A stretch of DNA of 64,000 nt, from positions 4,082,196 to 4,146,195 of the forward strand of contig ML058586.1 of the NCBI GenBank assembly GCA_003013855.2, in the 5' to 3' direction. The first letter of the stretch is position 1. Every line of letters starts with the position of its first letter. This stretch comes from Liriodendron chinense (taxonomy: Eukaryota > Streptophyta > Magnoliopsida > Magnoliales > Magnoliaceae). Below the pieces are notes generated by a model that had not been told where the DNA came from, made no database searches, and worked only from the letters and a program-made list of their open reading frames with translations. Below, piece by piece: positions 1-12,296 of this stretch. The translations under genes were made by a program, and so were the position numbers.

Positions 1-402
1 AAAAATGAGTTTTAACAACCTTATATAACCCTAAACAAAGTCCTAAAATGAATTAAGAGAATCCTAATAAAACAAGAAAACAAAAATAAGAAAACGCGCA
101 AATCTGCATCATCCCTCGACCTGTGTCGACCGATCAATTTGACAGGTCGAACTGGCCCAAAAATGTCCAAGAGACTAAAAATGAAAATTATGTGAATTTC
201 AGCCTATCGACCTGTCAAATTGATTTCGACCAGTCTAAGCTGGCAGAAACTGTCCGGCAACCAATTTGAAATTTCTAGCAAAATTTCAACCTGTCGACTT
301 GATTGGTCGATCGGTTGAACAATGCTGAACTTTGTCGATTTCTCTTTAAGCTTCTTCCAGCTCATGTGTGATAGAAACGTGCTTGATCCACATCCTACAT
401 CA
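1..402 (-). mobile_element. Partial LTR (solo-LTR family A), cut by window edge
   Basis: Read on the minus strand this starts TGATGTAGGATGTGGATCAA and continues into A/T-rich sequence with CCTATTTATA-like ends, the same layout as the LTRs at 2821-3505 and 26829-27571. Its other end lies outside the window. Between about 95 and 330 it carries several copies of self-complementary TCGACC...GGTCGA words. No coding sequence. It would lie in intron 2 or just upstream of the first SABATH gene. Identification rests on shared termini and is an inference. Confidence 0.6.
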
Positions 403-614
403 ACCTTCAAACTATGTTTCTAGTCAACATGAAAATATATAAATAAATAAATTAATAAATAAGAATATAAAAATGTAGGAAAAGTTCAACAATGGTTGAA
501 AAGTTTAAATTGGCTTTCCTTTCATGTGATCACTGGCCTGGGCCTGATGTAGAGGCCCAATAATAAATAGGTGCGGGCTTAGACTTGGGCTAACTAAACC
601 ATTGTGGCTGCTAG

Positions 615-1159
615 GTTCCACCAGGGCTAGAAAATGAAACCGGTGGCTTTTTAAACAAAGGGAACATCTACATTGCGAAGAGCAGCCCTCCTGCAGTGTT
701 TACAGCTTACTTGGAACAATTTCAGAGGGATTTCTCATTATTTCTAAGGTCGCGGTCCAAAGAAATGAAATCTGGTGGGCATATGGTCCTGACACTCATG
801 GGCCGGAGAAGCCCTGACCCATCAAGTGGAGAGTGTTGCCTTCTTTGGGAACTACTGTCACAAGCGCTCATGAACATGGCCTCAGAGGTAATATCATTCC
901 ATTATTCTCACTTAATTATCATGATGTCATTGGGGTATCTCCCAAATTATTTTTATCTCTTTCATATATAGGACTGGCAATTGGGTTGGGGCAATCCCAA
1001 TTATCTCTTTCATATCTCCCAAACTGACTTGTATTGAAGCAGGGCAAGGGCCTTGGTAAGAAAACAGTTACTGGGCCCCTTATTGGCAGAGACCAAGCTT
1101 ATGTCTTAAGCACGAGCCCACGAAACCTTGTAGTGTATGTAGTGTTTGGATTCGCCAAG

Positions 1160-1201
<42 letters not shown>

Positions 1202-4200
1202 GGATGGACAGATTGGGTATAAAACATACATCACAATAGGCCCACAGACCCAGCCCTTGGGGGATCAAGGGCCACATTCAAACAGCTTATAATCAAGAAG
1301 ATAGAGATCCCTGACTGGCGGGAAAACTATTCTTGCCAACATGGACATCCACCTGGCCTGCGATGATAGTTTTCCCACCAATTACGGACCTTGTACGTTG
1401 TCCAGTTGGAATCCCTGACTGGTCCGGAATGCTATCCCTGCTAGTCTGTGGGTATCTTGTTTGCGATATTTTTTCTTTTTTTTTTTTTTTTTTTTTTTTT
1501 TTGAGGAGGATTTCGGTATTGTTGGTTCCCTTACTATTGCGGCCCGTTTGTTAAGTGGGAATCATTAGAAAAAAAAAGTATAATTATTAATAATTTCCTT
1601 GTTTTATTTGTAAAGAAAATCAGGAATTATATAATGCAATTATTATAATTTTCACTTCTATAATTATCAAAGACAACACTTAAATGACTCCTTAAGGTGA
1701 ATCAAAGATTTTCACTTGCAAATCAAACATACCACCAAGAAGGGATCCATTAATTGGAATCTATTTCTCAATGATCCTTTGGAAAATAATAATTATGAAT
1801 TCCTTCCTTTGCCCATGATTCTTGCTTATCAAACAGGGCCTGAGCGTTGTTAGGGTTGACTGAAAGCGCCCATTGGAGATCTTTTCGCAACTAATTGTTA
1901 ACGGTTTTTTTTTTTTTTTTTTTTTTTTTTATCCATTAAAAGCAAAGGAGCTATACAGCACAACGCTGCCGGGCAAGCCTGCCACAAAAAATACTAGCAT
2001 GCCCACCTAACACAAACAACACAAAACAAAACTAACGTTCTCTAAGACAGCCTAGACCCACTTTGTCCAAGAAAACCAGCCCTCTGATCACTGCGGGTAA
2101 TTCAACTTCTTTCTTAGAGCATCAATCCTGGCACCCCAGTACCACATAGTCCACAACGAGATAGAGGGATCTGAGAGAAGACGGACTGCTACCTGAGAGT
2201 CAGTCAAGACCTCCACGTGAGAGATCCCCTGGTCCGCACAAATAGTCGGGCCTTCTACAAATACCTTAATTTCAGCCCTGTTGTTGGAACCAGACCTATA
2301 GCCCAAAGAAAAGGAGAACAACATGTTGGGTTTGTCTCACATTGGTTAAAGGCTGGGAAGATTAGTAGATTACTGGGCTATATATTGGGAAGAGGCCCCT
2401 TAACAATGACTAGTCATTTTGAGGTGGAACCGGCCAACAAGTGGTATCAAAGCTGGCCCAGTCAAGCTGGTATATGGTGGCGCCCGTGAGTGAGGGGGGG
2501 CAGTGCTCGAGACTCCAGGGAGGGCAGTACTTGGGAGCCCCTATCCGCCTACACCCAGAGCCCACGAGCGATGGGGGGCAGTGCCCGAGAGCCCAGTGCC
2601 CGACAAACTCGGGAGGGCAGTGCTCGAGAGCCCCTATCCACTGTGGAGGGGGGGATTGTTGGGTTTGTCCCACATCGGTTAAAGGCTGGGAAGATTACTC
2701 GGCTATATATTGGGAAGAGGTCCCTTAACAATGACTAGTCATTTTGAGGTGGAACCGGTCCAACAAGTGGTATCAGAGCTGGCTCAGCCAAGCTAGTATG
2801 TGGTGGCGCCCGTGAGCGAGTGATGTAGAATGGGTCACTGATTATTTCATGGCCCAGATGGAGCAAAAGAAGACCGGTCGGGGTCGAAAGTGATCCGGAC
2901 CGTTAGAACCGTAAATCGGTCGTATCTCACAATCCGGGATGAGTTACGGGACGTGTAATATATCAATTTGGGGTAGCTCGAGCTACTTTAGCCAACCAAC
3001 CCCGCTATGCTGGGTTGCCCAATCCGGAATCGCGAGAATCGACCGTATCGACGGTCATTAGGCTAGTTTATTTTCAGTTTTACTATTTATAGTAAGTTTT
3101 AATTCGATCATAACTTTGCATCAGTATGGTTTTAGAGTTAGTGCCCAACATGAAAAGGGCTTAGAATATTTAATAGAACAACGTGGTTGAGGTCGTTTGA
3201 AAACTTTCTATTTTTAGCCGAAAACCAAGAGTTCTAGTAGGATTGAACGACTTCTATAAATAGTAAGTTTACTATTTATAGTAAGTTGCGTTTTCTAGGA
3301 GTTTAAGTTGGAGTTGGATTCTGATACTTTACCTAGGGTTTAGTTTCCTATTTATATGCATAGTAATTTCGTTATTATTCATTCAATTATCAATAAATCA
3401 ATTATTTGGAATTTATTTCCTCTTTTATCTTTTATTTCTTCTCGTGGATTCGAGAACTATCGGTTAGGGAGACGGTGATCGACCTACCACGTCCTCCCTG
3501 CGTCAGCGAGGGGGGGCAATGCTCGAGACTCTAGGGAGGGCAGTACTTGGGAGCCCCTATCCGCCCACACCCAGAGCCCACGAGCGATGGGGGGCAGTGC
3601 CCGAGAGCCCAGTGCCCGACAAACTCGGGAGGGCAGTGCTCGGGAGCCCCTATCCGTTGTGGAGGGGGGAATTGTTGGGTTTGTCCCACATCGGTTAAAG
3701 GCTGGGAAGATTACTGGGCTATATATTGGGAAGAGGCCCCATAACAATGACTAGTCATTTTGAGGTGGAACCGGCCCAACACAACACCCCACCCGAGCTG
3801 TTGCGGCAAATTCCCCCACCATCCGATGGGCCCGAGTTACCTTTGGCCGATCTGTAATACCCCGAAAATTTGGACGCACGAGTAAGTACACGAGTGCATG
3901 TCCACACGTGAAAAATTTAAATTCTAGGCTGTGTGAATCAATAAACTGACCGTTAGAATGATCTATCGTTGCTAGACCGGAAGATCTAATCGTCCACTCC
4001 GATTTCGAACTACGCGATCAATGTAAACCGCCGTACATCATCCGTACACATGTCTGTCCATAAATATGACCCGTACATCGTGTTCGTCACAAGGCATATG
4101 CTTAGACCAGTGATTTCTTGGCCCTATGAACCTGCTCGGGTGTGTTTGTAACACCCTAGGATTTTAGAATAATTTGAATTATAATTTAGTTAATTATTTA

Positions 4201-5645
4201 ATAATTTAAATAAATTAAAATATTGATAAATTAATAATAAATCATCCGTAGGGAATTATTATATGGTCTCCTTATTAAAGTTGCTTAGAATAAACCCTAG
4301 AACAACATGGAAGTGATAGATTTTACAAAACTCGTAAATTTATGATAATTACGAAAATGCCATTAGTTAAACTTAAGTTATACCACCTTTTTAAGTTTTA
4401 TGATTTTCAAAAATTATTTTCACATGAAAATCTATATATTAGTTTTAGGACACGATCTAATCATACACGTCAAATTTCAGCCGTCCAATCATCTCACAAA
4501 TGCCCTAATCAGAAATTGGGCCATAAGTGGCCCACCTCAATTCGGATCTGCCTTATTTTTTATTTTCAATGATTAATTTTATGTTGTCCACCTATTGGAC
4601 GGATAAAATGGTCCAAATTCACCTAGGGTGGACCCCACTCGTGAGGACAATAGGTTTTATCGCATGTACGTGCGTTGCACGTTATATTAAAAAAAAAGAA
4701 AGTTGACACCAATTCGTCTCCAGAAGCTACGTAATAGAGGAGGTCGCTGCCATCTCACAACGTCCATCATAGTGGGCCCCAATGAGAAATCCAGCTCGTT
4801 CAACGGAACTGGACCCCATCCAAACTCGGTCCGTCCAAATCCTGTGACTGTTCGTCACTTGTGTAGCCCACTTCAATCAACCGTTTAAAACCAAGAACAC
4901 CAAGATCCACATCATCCACATCTCCACCTCAACTCGGATCTGCCTCATTTTTCTCATCGACGGCTAACTTTATGTTGGCCATTAGTTGGACGGAGGAAAC
5001 TAGCTAAATCCACTACAAGTAGACCCCACTTAAAAGTGGAGCATAAAAATTATATTACACGTGCATGTTGCGTACAAAAAAAAAAAAAAAAAGAAAAGAA
5101 AAAGAAGCCAAGCACGAGTCTGAGTCTTCTTCCTCATCTTTTACGTAACAGCGTCCGTCCGCTGGAAGCTTTGGGCCACCTTGCGTTCATCAGGGTGGAC
5201 CCCAATGGTCAATCCAAGCCGTCCATCCGACCTCCCCTCAATAGTAGACAGCCCCTTTGAAGTTTTTGTTTTATCTTTTACTTCGTGTATAGCGTACACC
5301 GGTCCGTGATTTACAATCAATGGTAGCTAAAAACCGCCAAGATCTCGCATTCTGTCTTGCATGGGCGTACAAGAACGGCTGTACTAAGGTCGTGTGGACC
5401 CCACCTATCTTCCCAACGGTCCCAAACGTGTAGGATACATGATACAAGGAATTGAATCCTTTTTGGAATAGGAAAGCTTGTCAACCCCACGTCCGATCGT
5501 GAGACTGTTTACACGGCTATAAAAGCCCATCCTCCATCTCTTCCTCTCTTCAGAAAACGTCAGAGAGAGTGAGAGAGAGAGAGATATCCATTAGAGAGAG
5601 AGAGACGTTGGAGAGAGAGAGAGAGAGAGAGTGAGAGTGAGACGT

Positions 5646-5689
<44 letters not shown>

Positions 5690-8600
5690 CGGCTGCTGTT
5701 GATGCTGGGGCAGCGTCCCAAACCAAGAGGAAAGAAGAAAGAAGAAGAAGAAAGAGAAGAAGAAAGAAGGAGGAAGAAGAAAAGAAGAAAGAGAAAGAAA
5801 GAAAAAGACCGAGTCGACTCGCTGAGTCTACTCAGATTCAAGTTAGGTCCTATTTGAAGCCTAGAGATTAGCAAATCTGTGAGTGATTCATCTCACGTAA
5901 CTTTCTCTGTTAATATCCTTTAGTGTTCTTCCTTGTCTGCGTTCAATTTAAAAAGATTCTTCTCTAGTTAGGAATTTAAGTATACATTCTTTCGTACCAT
6001 GGAATCCTAGGTAAGGGATCCGTCCATGTCCTATCTCTATATCCATAAAAGTTCATCGCCAATTATCCTGTTCTTATTAATTAATCTTCTCAAGTTTTCG
6101 TTTCAATGCACATGTTAGAATTCTATGACAGTTCGATTTAGGATTAGTTACATATAACGTAAGCATCATGCAGTACTGGATACATGTAGTATTCTTAAAA
6201 TTCCCCGTGACATCATTCTCAAACTTCCCGATAAACAACAACTTAGGGTTCGACAGTATACAATACATCACCCTTGAACAATGTTAGCCTGTCAACGCAC
6301 TAGATCTTACGCAATGACCTTCCCAAATCCCTCGATCAACGATAACTAAAATTAGATAAAGAATTAACTATCTGAATGAAAATAACATATGCATAGTGTG
6401 ATTGGAATTGAGTTGATATGCATTGTATGCTTGAAGAGTGCTTCCATAACTCATGACATACATACATTTATACACTGCGACAGAACAGGAGCATGGTTGA
6501 TTTGACTCCTGGCGTGCATGGTTGATTTGCCGCCTCGCTGTACCGGTTAGGTGAGCATGGTTGATTTGCGACAGGTTCCTAATGTTCAGTGGCAGCGAGT
6601 TCTGGTCGTTTCACTTATTGAGCATGGTTGATTTGCTCGGTTGGATCAGTGGTGCATGGTTGATTTGCCCACTGGCGTGCATGGTTGATTTGCCGCCTCG
6701 TTGTACCGGTTAGGTGAGCATGGTTGATTTGCGACAGTTCCTAATGTTCAGTGGCAACGAGTTCCTAGACGTTTATTGCTCTCGCACGTATCATGACATA
6801 CATGACATCATGCTAATCATGTTCTTTTGATAATAAATTATAAAGTGTATCAATCATAACCTTATCCTCGTATGTTTCATACAATTCTATCCGTTGATGA
6901 TTTGCATCCTGTTTCTTATTAACTGGAATATTACCTGTGATGGAAATGACCTCACTGGGCTTTTAGCTCACCAAAATCACTACAGTTCTTGCAGGTTTTC
7001 AAGAAGAACAAGACATAGGCTAAGGAGAGTATTCAGGGGGTTTCATTCTTCTCGAGCGTCAACCGTGTCAGATTTATTTTAGTTTTTGTAAAAATTTAAG
7101 ACATTAGTGGAAAAGAAATTTTATGTTTGGGAATTTATTTTAGATATATGATGTGTGGAATGGAATCTCAAGGAATCTGCGCTCGAATTTTTCAATTCAC
7201 ACCCTAGAACTCGGGCTTGGGTTATTGTACTCGGGTTTCGAATTTCAGGGCGTGACAGTTTGGTATCAGAGAGAGATTTCGAGAATTCCAAAGTGCCTAG
7301 GGTTAGGGCTAGCACCTAGTACTGAACTTGGAGTTAGGGTTATGATCACTGGTAAAGTTTCCGCTATTACCTTTTTATGAACTAAGATGGTTGTTTAATT
7401 GACGATGGTTATATTTGAGTTAGACATGAAAGACCATTTAGGGTGTCGGAGCCTAGGTTTTAGATTCCATGGAGGATCTTAGGTATAGTTTACACTAGAT
7501 CTTAGGTACGAAGCTTAGAGAACTGAAATTTCATTTTATCCCGTGTAATTTAATGAAATTCGAGTAGGGTCCATAGTTGAACATAGGAAATGGTTGTAGA
7601 GAACCTGAAAATAGGATAACTTGTAGACACACAGGAATGGGTGCGCTATGTACGATTTTATAGTTGTTCTACTTAATGTTTGTTTTATTTGAAAAGTTAT
7701 CAAATGCTTGCCTCTACTTGTGGATGTTGTTTGAACGTGACGTTTACCTTTACTGGAGGTTGTTTTGGTGATAAGGTTATCTAATTGTTTATCCCTACCT
7801 AAGGACGTTGTTTACACTGTGATCTTCGCCTTGCTAATGACGTTGGTTGTAGGATTAAGTCTGTAATGTTGAGGTTAGGGTGTCTGTAGGTTTTGTCTGT
7901 GATGTTTCTTTTATTTGGACTGTCTGTTTTCCTTGTTTCATTGTTTGTACTATGATTGATTGTCTTGGTTGTGACATTGCTTTTGTTGGGATGTTATTGT
8001 TGACTTTCTTCTCTTCATTATAGCGTTAGCTTAGGCACATCAGAGTGCATAGCGATAGCTTGGTTGCGGTTATGGTTGAATCTCGAGGACGAGATTCTCA
8101 TAAGGGGGGTAGATTGTAAGAACCCAAAGTCATATAGGTCATTACACACACTTGTGAGCAGATAAACCCATGACTTGTAGGGCATAGACACACCATAGTA
8201 TTCGTCTCTTAGCTTAGTGGGTTTGCTTGAATTTCGAGGACGAAATTCTGTGTAAGGGTGGTAGAATGTAATACCCCGAAAATTTGGACGCACGAGTAAG
8301 TACACGAGTGCATGTCCACACGTGAAAAATTTAAATTCTAGGCTGTGTGAATCAATAAACTGACCGTTAGAATGATCTATCGTTGCTAGACCGGAAGATT
8401 TAATCGTCCACTCCGATTTCGAACTACGCGATCAATGTAAACCGCCGTACATCATCCGTACACATGTCTGTCCATAAATATGACCCGTACATCGTGTTCG
8501 TCACAAGGCATATGCTTAGACCAGTGATTTCTTGGCCCTATGAACCTGCTCGGGTGTGTTTGTAACACCCTAGGATTTTAGAATAATTTGAATTATAATT

Positions 8601-10055
8601 TAGTTAATTATTTAATAATTTAAATAAATTAAAATATTGATAAATTAATAATAAATCATCCGTAGGGAATTATTATATGGTCTCCTTATTAAAGTTGCTT
8701 AGAATAAACCCTAGAACAACATGGAAGTGATAGATTTTACAAAACTCGTAAATTTATGATAATTACGAAAATGCCATTAGTTAAACTTAAGTTATACCAC
8801 CTTTTTAAGTTTTATGATTTTCAAAAATTATTTTCACATGAAAATCTATATATTAGTTTTAGGACACGATCTAATCATACACGTCAAATTTCAGCCGTCC
8901 AATCATCTCACAAATGCCCTAATCAGAAATTGGGCCATAAGTGGCCCACCTCAATTCGGATCTGCCTTATTTTTATTTTCAATGATTAATTTTATGTTGT
9001 CCACCTATTGGACGGATAAAATGGTCCAAATTCACCTAGGGTGGACCCCACTCGTGAGGACAATAGGTTTTATCGCATGTACGTGCGTTGCACGTTATAT
9101 TAAAAAAAAAGAAAGTTGACACCAATTCGTCTCCAGAAGCTACGTAATAGAGGAGGTCGCTGCCATCTCACAACGTCCATCATAGTGGGCCCCAATGAGA
9201 AATCCAGCTCGTTCAACGGAACTGGACCCCATCCAAACTCGGTCCGTCCAAATCCTGTGACTGTTCGTCACTTGTGTAGCCCACTTCAATCAACCGTTTA
9301 AAACCAAGAACACCCAGATCCACATCATCCACATCTCCACCTCAACTCGGATCTGCCTCATTTTTCTCATCGACGGCTAACTTTATGTTGGCCATTAGTT
9401 GGACGGAGGAAACTAGCTAAATCCACTACAAGTAGACCCCACTTAAAAGTGGAGCATAAAAATTATATTACACGTGCATGTTGCGTACAAAAAAAAAAAG
9501 AAAAGAAAAGAAAAAGAAGCCAAGCACGAGTCTGAGTCTTCTTCCTCATCTTTTACGTAACAGCGTCCGTCCGCTGGAAGCTTTGGGCCACCTTGCGTTC
9601 ATCAGGGTGGACCCCAATGGTCAATCCAAGCCGTCCATCCGACCTCCCCTCAATAGTAGACAGCCCCTTTGAAGTTTTTGTTTTATCTTTTACTTCGTGT
9701 ATAGCGTACACCGGTCCGTGATTTACAATCAATGGTAGCTAAAAACCGCCAAGATCTCGCATTCTGTCTTGCATGGGCGTACAAGAACGGCTGTACTAAG
9801 GTCGTGTGGACCCCACCTATCTTCCCAACGGTCCCAAACGTGTAGGATACATGATACAAGGAATTGAATCCTTTTTGGAATAGGAAAGCTTGTCAACCCC
9901 ACGTCCGATCGTGAGACTGTTTACACGGCTATAAAAGCCCATCCTCCATCTCTTCCTCTCTTCAGAAAACGTCAGAGAGAGTGAGAGAGAGAGAGATATC
10001 CATTAGAGAGAGAGAGACGTTGGAGAGAGAGAGAGAGAGAGTGAGAGTGAGACGT

Positions 10056-10115
<60 letters not shown>

Positions 10116-12259
10116 CGGCTGCTGTTGATGCTGGGGCAGCGTCCCAAACCAAGAGGAAAGAAGAAAGAAGAAGAAGAAAGAGAAGAAGAAAGAAGGAGGA
10201 AGAAGAAAAGAAGAAAGAGAAAGAAAGAAAAAGACCGAGTCGACTCGCTGAGTCTGCTCAGATTCAAGTTAGGTCCTATTTGAAGCCTAGAGATTAGCAA
10301 ATCAGTGAGTGATTCATCTCACGTAACTTTCTCTGTTAATATCCTTTAGTGTTCTTCCTTGTCTGCGTTCAATTTAAAAAGATTCTTCTCTAGTTAGGAA
10401 TTTAAGTATACATTCTTTCGTACCATGGAATCCTAGGTAAGGGATCCGTCCATGTCCTATCTCTATATCCATAAAAGTTCATCGCCAATTATCCTGTTCT
10501 TATTAATCTTCTCAAGTTTTCGTTTCAATGCACATGTTAGAATTCTATGACAGTTCGATTTAGGATTAGTTACATATAACGTAAGCATCATGCAGTACTG
10601 GATACATGTAGTATTCTTAAAATTCCCCGTGACATCATTCTCAAACTTCCCGATAAACAACAACTTAGGGTTCGACAGTATACAATACATCACCCTTGAA
10701 CAATGTTAGCCTGTCAACGCACTAGATCTTACGCAATGACCTTCCCAAATCCCTCGATCAACGATAACTAAAATTAGATAAAGAATTAACTATCTGAATG
10801 AAAATAACATATGCATAGTGTGATTGGAATTGAGTTGATATGCATTGTATGCTTGAAGAGTGCTTCCATAACTCATGACATACATACATTTATACACTGC
10901 GACAGAACAGGAGCATGGTTGATTTGACTCCTGGCGTGCATGGTTGATTTGCCGCCTCGCTGTACCGGTTAGGTGAGCATGGTTGATTTGCGACAGGTTC
11001 CTAATGTTCAGTGGCAGCGAGTTCTGGTCGTTTCACTTATTGAGCATGGTTGATTTGCTCGGTTGGATCAGTGGTGCATGGTTGATTTGCCCACTGGCGT
11101 GCATGGTTGATTTGCCGCCTCGTTGTACCGGTTAGGTGAGCATGGTTGATTTGCGACAGTTCCTAATGTTCAGTGGCAACGAGTTCCTAGACGTTTATTG
11201 CTCTCGCACGTATCATGACATACATGACATCATGCTAATCATGTTCTTTTGATAATAAATTATAAAGTGTATCAATCATAACCTTATCCTCGTATGTTTC
11301 ATACAATTCTATCCGTTGATGATTTGCATCCTGTTTCTTATTAACTGGAATATTACCTGTGATGGAAATGACCTCACTGGGCTTTTAGCTCACCAAAATC
11401 ACTACAGTTCTTGCAGGTTTTCAAGAAGAACAAGACATAGGCTAAGGAGAGTATTCAGGGGGTTTCATTCTTCTCGAGCGTCAACCGTGTCAGATTTATT
11501 TTAGTTTTTGTAAAAATTTAAGACATTAGTGGAAAAGAAATTTTATGTTTGGGAATTTATTTTAGATATATGATGTGTGGAATGGAATCTCAAGGAATCT
11601 GCGCTCGAATTTTTCAATTCACACCCTAGAACTCGGGCTGGGTTATTGTACTCGGGTTTCGAATTTCAGGGCGTGACACGATCCGTCTACATTGAGGGAA
11701 CAGAAGCCCACTGCTGGTCCCTTCCATTTTACAATGGAGGCCCCTTTGCTTTCTCTCGGCGGGACGTTTATGCCCAGCGGATATAGCAGGCCAGTGCTGT
11801 TATGAGGAGAGCACATAGTATTTAGAGGAGAGCAAAAAATCAACGTAATCCAGCGTTGAACGACAGCAATTACTACTTGTGAATTCATCTGGCGATCGTC
11901 AAAACGAGCTGAATTTCTCACTAACCATAGCTCCCAGAAAATGAAGTAGGGGGTTGTGCCTTTTAGCCGCGCAAAGGAGCCTCCCTCCGCAGCTTCGAAT
12001 CACCACTGGTTGGCCGTGCAAACTACAGGAGAAAGGGAGGACTGGGATACCTGCAAACTGCAGGAGAAAGAGAGAGAGAGTCTTCCACCCGACCCAACTA
12101 TTGGGTTTGTCCCACATTGGTTAGAGGCTAGGAAGATTATTAGGCTATATATTGGGAAGAGGCCCCTTAACAATGACTAGTCATTTTGAGGTGGAACCGG
12201 CCCAACAAGTGGTATCAGAGCTAGCCCAGCCAAGCTGGTATGTGGTGGCGCCCGTGAGC

Positions 12260-12296
<37 letters not shown>

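Larger units (their letters stand above)
3853..7257 (+). repeat. 5' LTR of the LARD-like element
   Basis: 3,405 bp, TG...CA. It contains a second LTR-like start (TGTAACACCCTAGG) at about 4147, a TATA box at 5518-5524, a (GA)n-rich leader at about 5562-5690, an AAGAAG-rich tract to about 5810, and seven copies of GCATGGTTGATTTG between 6490 and 6740. No long ORF. Confidence 0.9.
3853..11678 (+). mobile_element. Large non-autonomous LTR retrotransposon (LARD-like), intact and young
   Basis: Two very long LTRs (3853-7257 and 8267-11678, about 3.4 kb each) begin TGTAATACCCCG and end GGGCGTGACA. The 5-bp target duplication CGATC is at 3848-3852 and 11679-11683. Only about 1 kb of internal DNA separates the LTRs and it encodes no Gag or Pol. 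The primer site TGGTATCAGAG (initiator tRNA-Met) is at 7261, and a polypurine tract AAGGGTGGTAGAA ends at 8266. The pre-LTR sequence TTTCGAGGACGAAATTC is of the kind found before the 3' LTR of plant Ty3/Gypsy elements, so a Gypsy helper is likely. By eye I see only about four substitutions plus a few indels (mostly in simple repeats) between the LTRs, so the insertion is recent. Confidence 0.9.

Noticed and set aside
2442..2454. TGGTATCAAAGC/TGGTATCAGAGC read as part of a tRNA gene
   Set aside because: These are retrotransposon primer sites complementary to the tRNA-Met 3' end; no cloverleaf surrounds them (also at 2768, 7261, 12210, 33794, 45189).
4342..4572. Small ORFs repeated at 4342 and 8756, 4703 and 9116, 6894 and 11316
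   Set aside because: Duplicate because they lie in the two LTRs of the same element; no domain, and no coding signal beyond the LTR identity.
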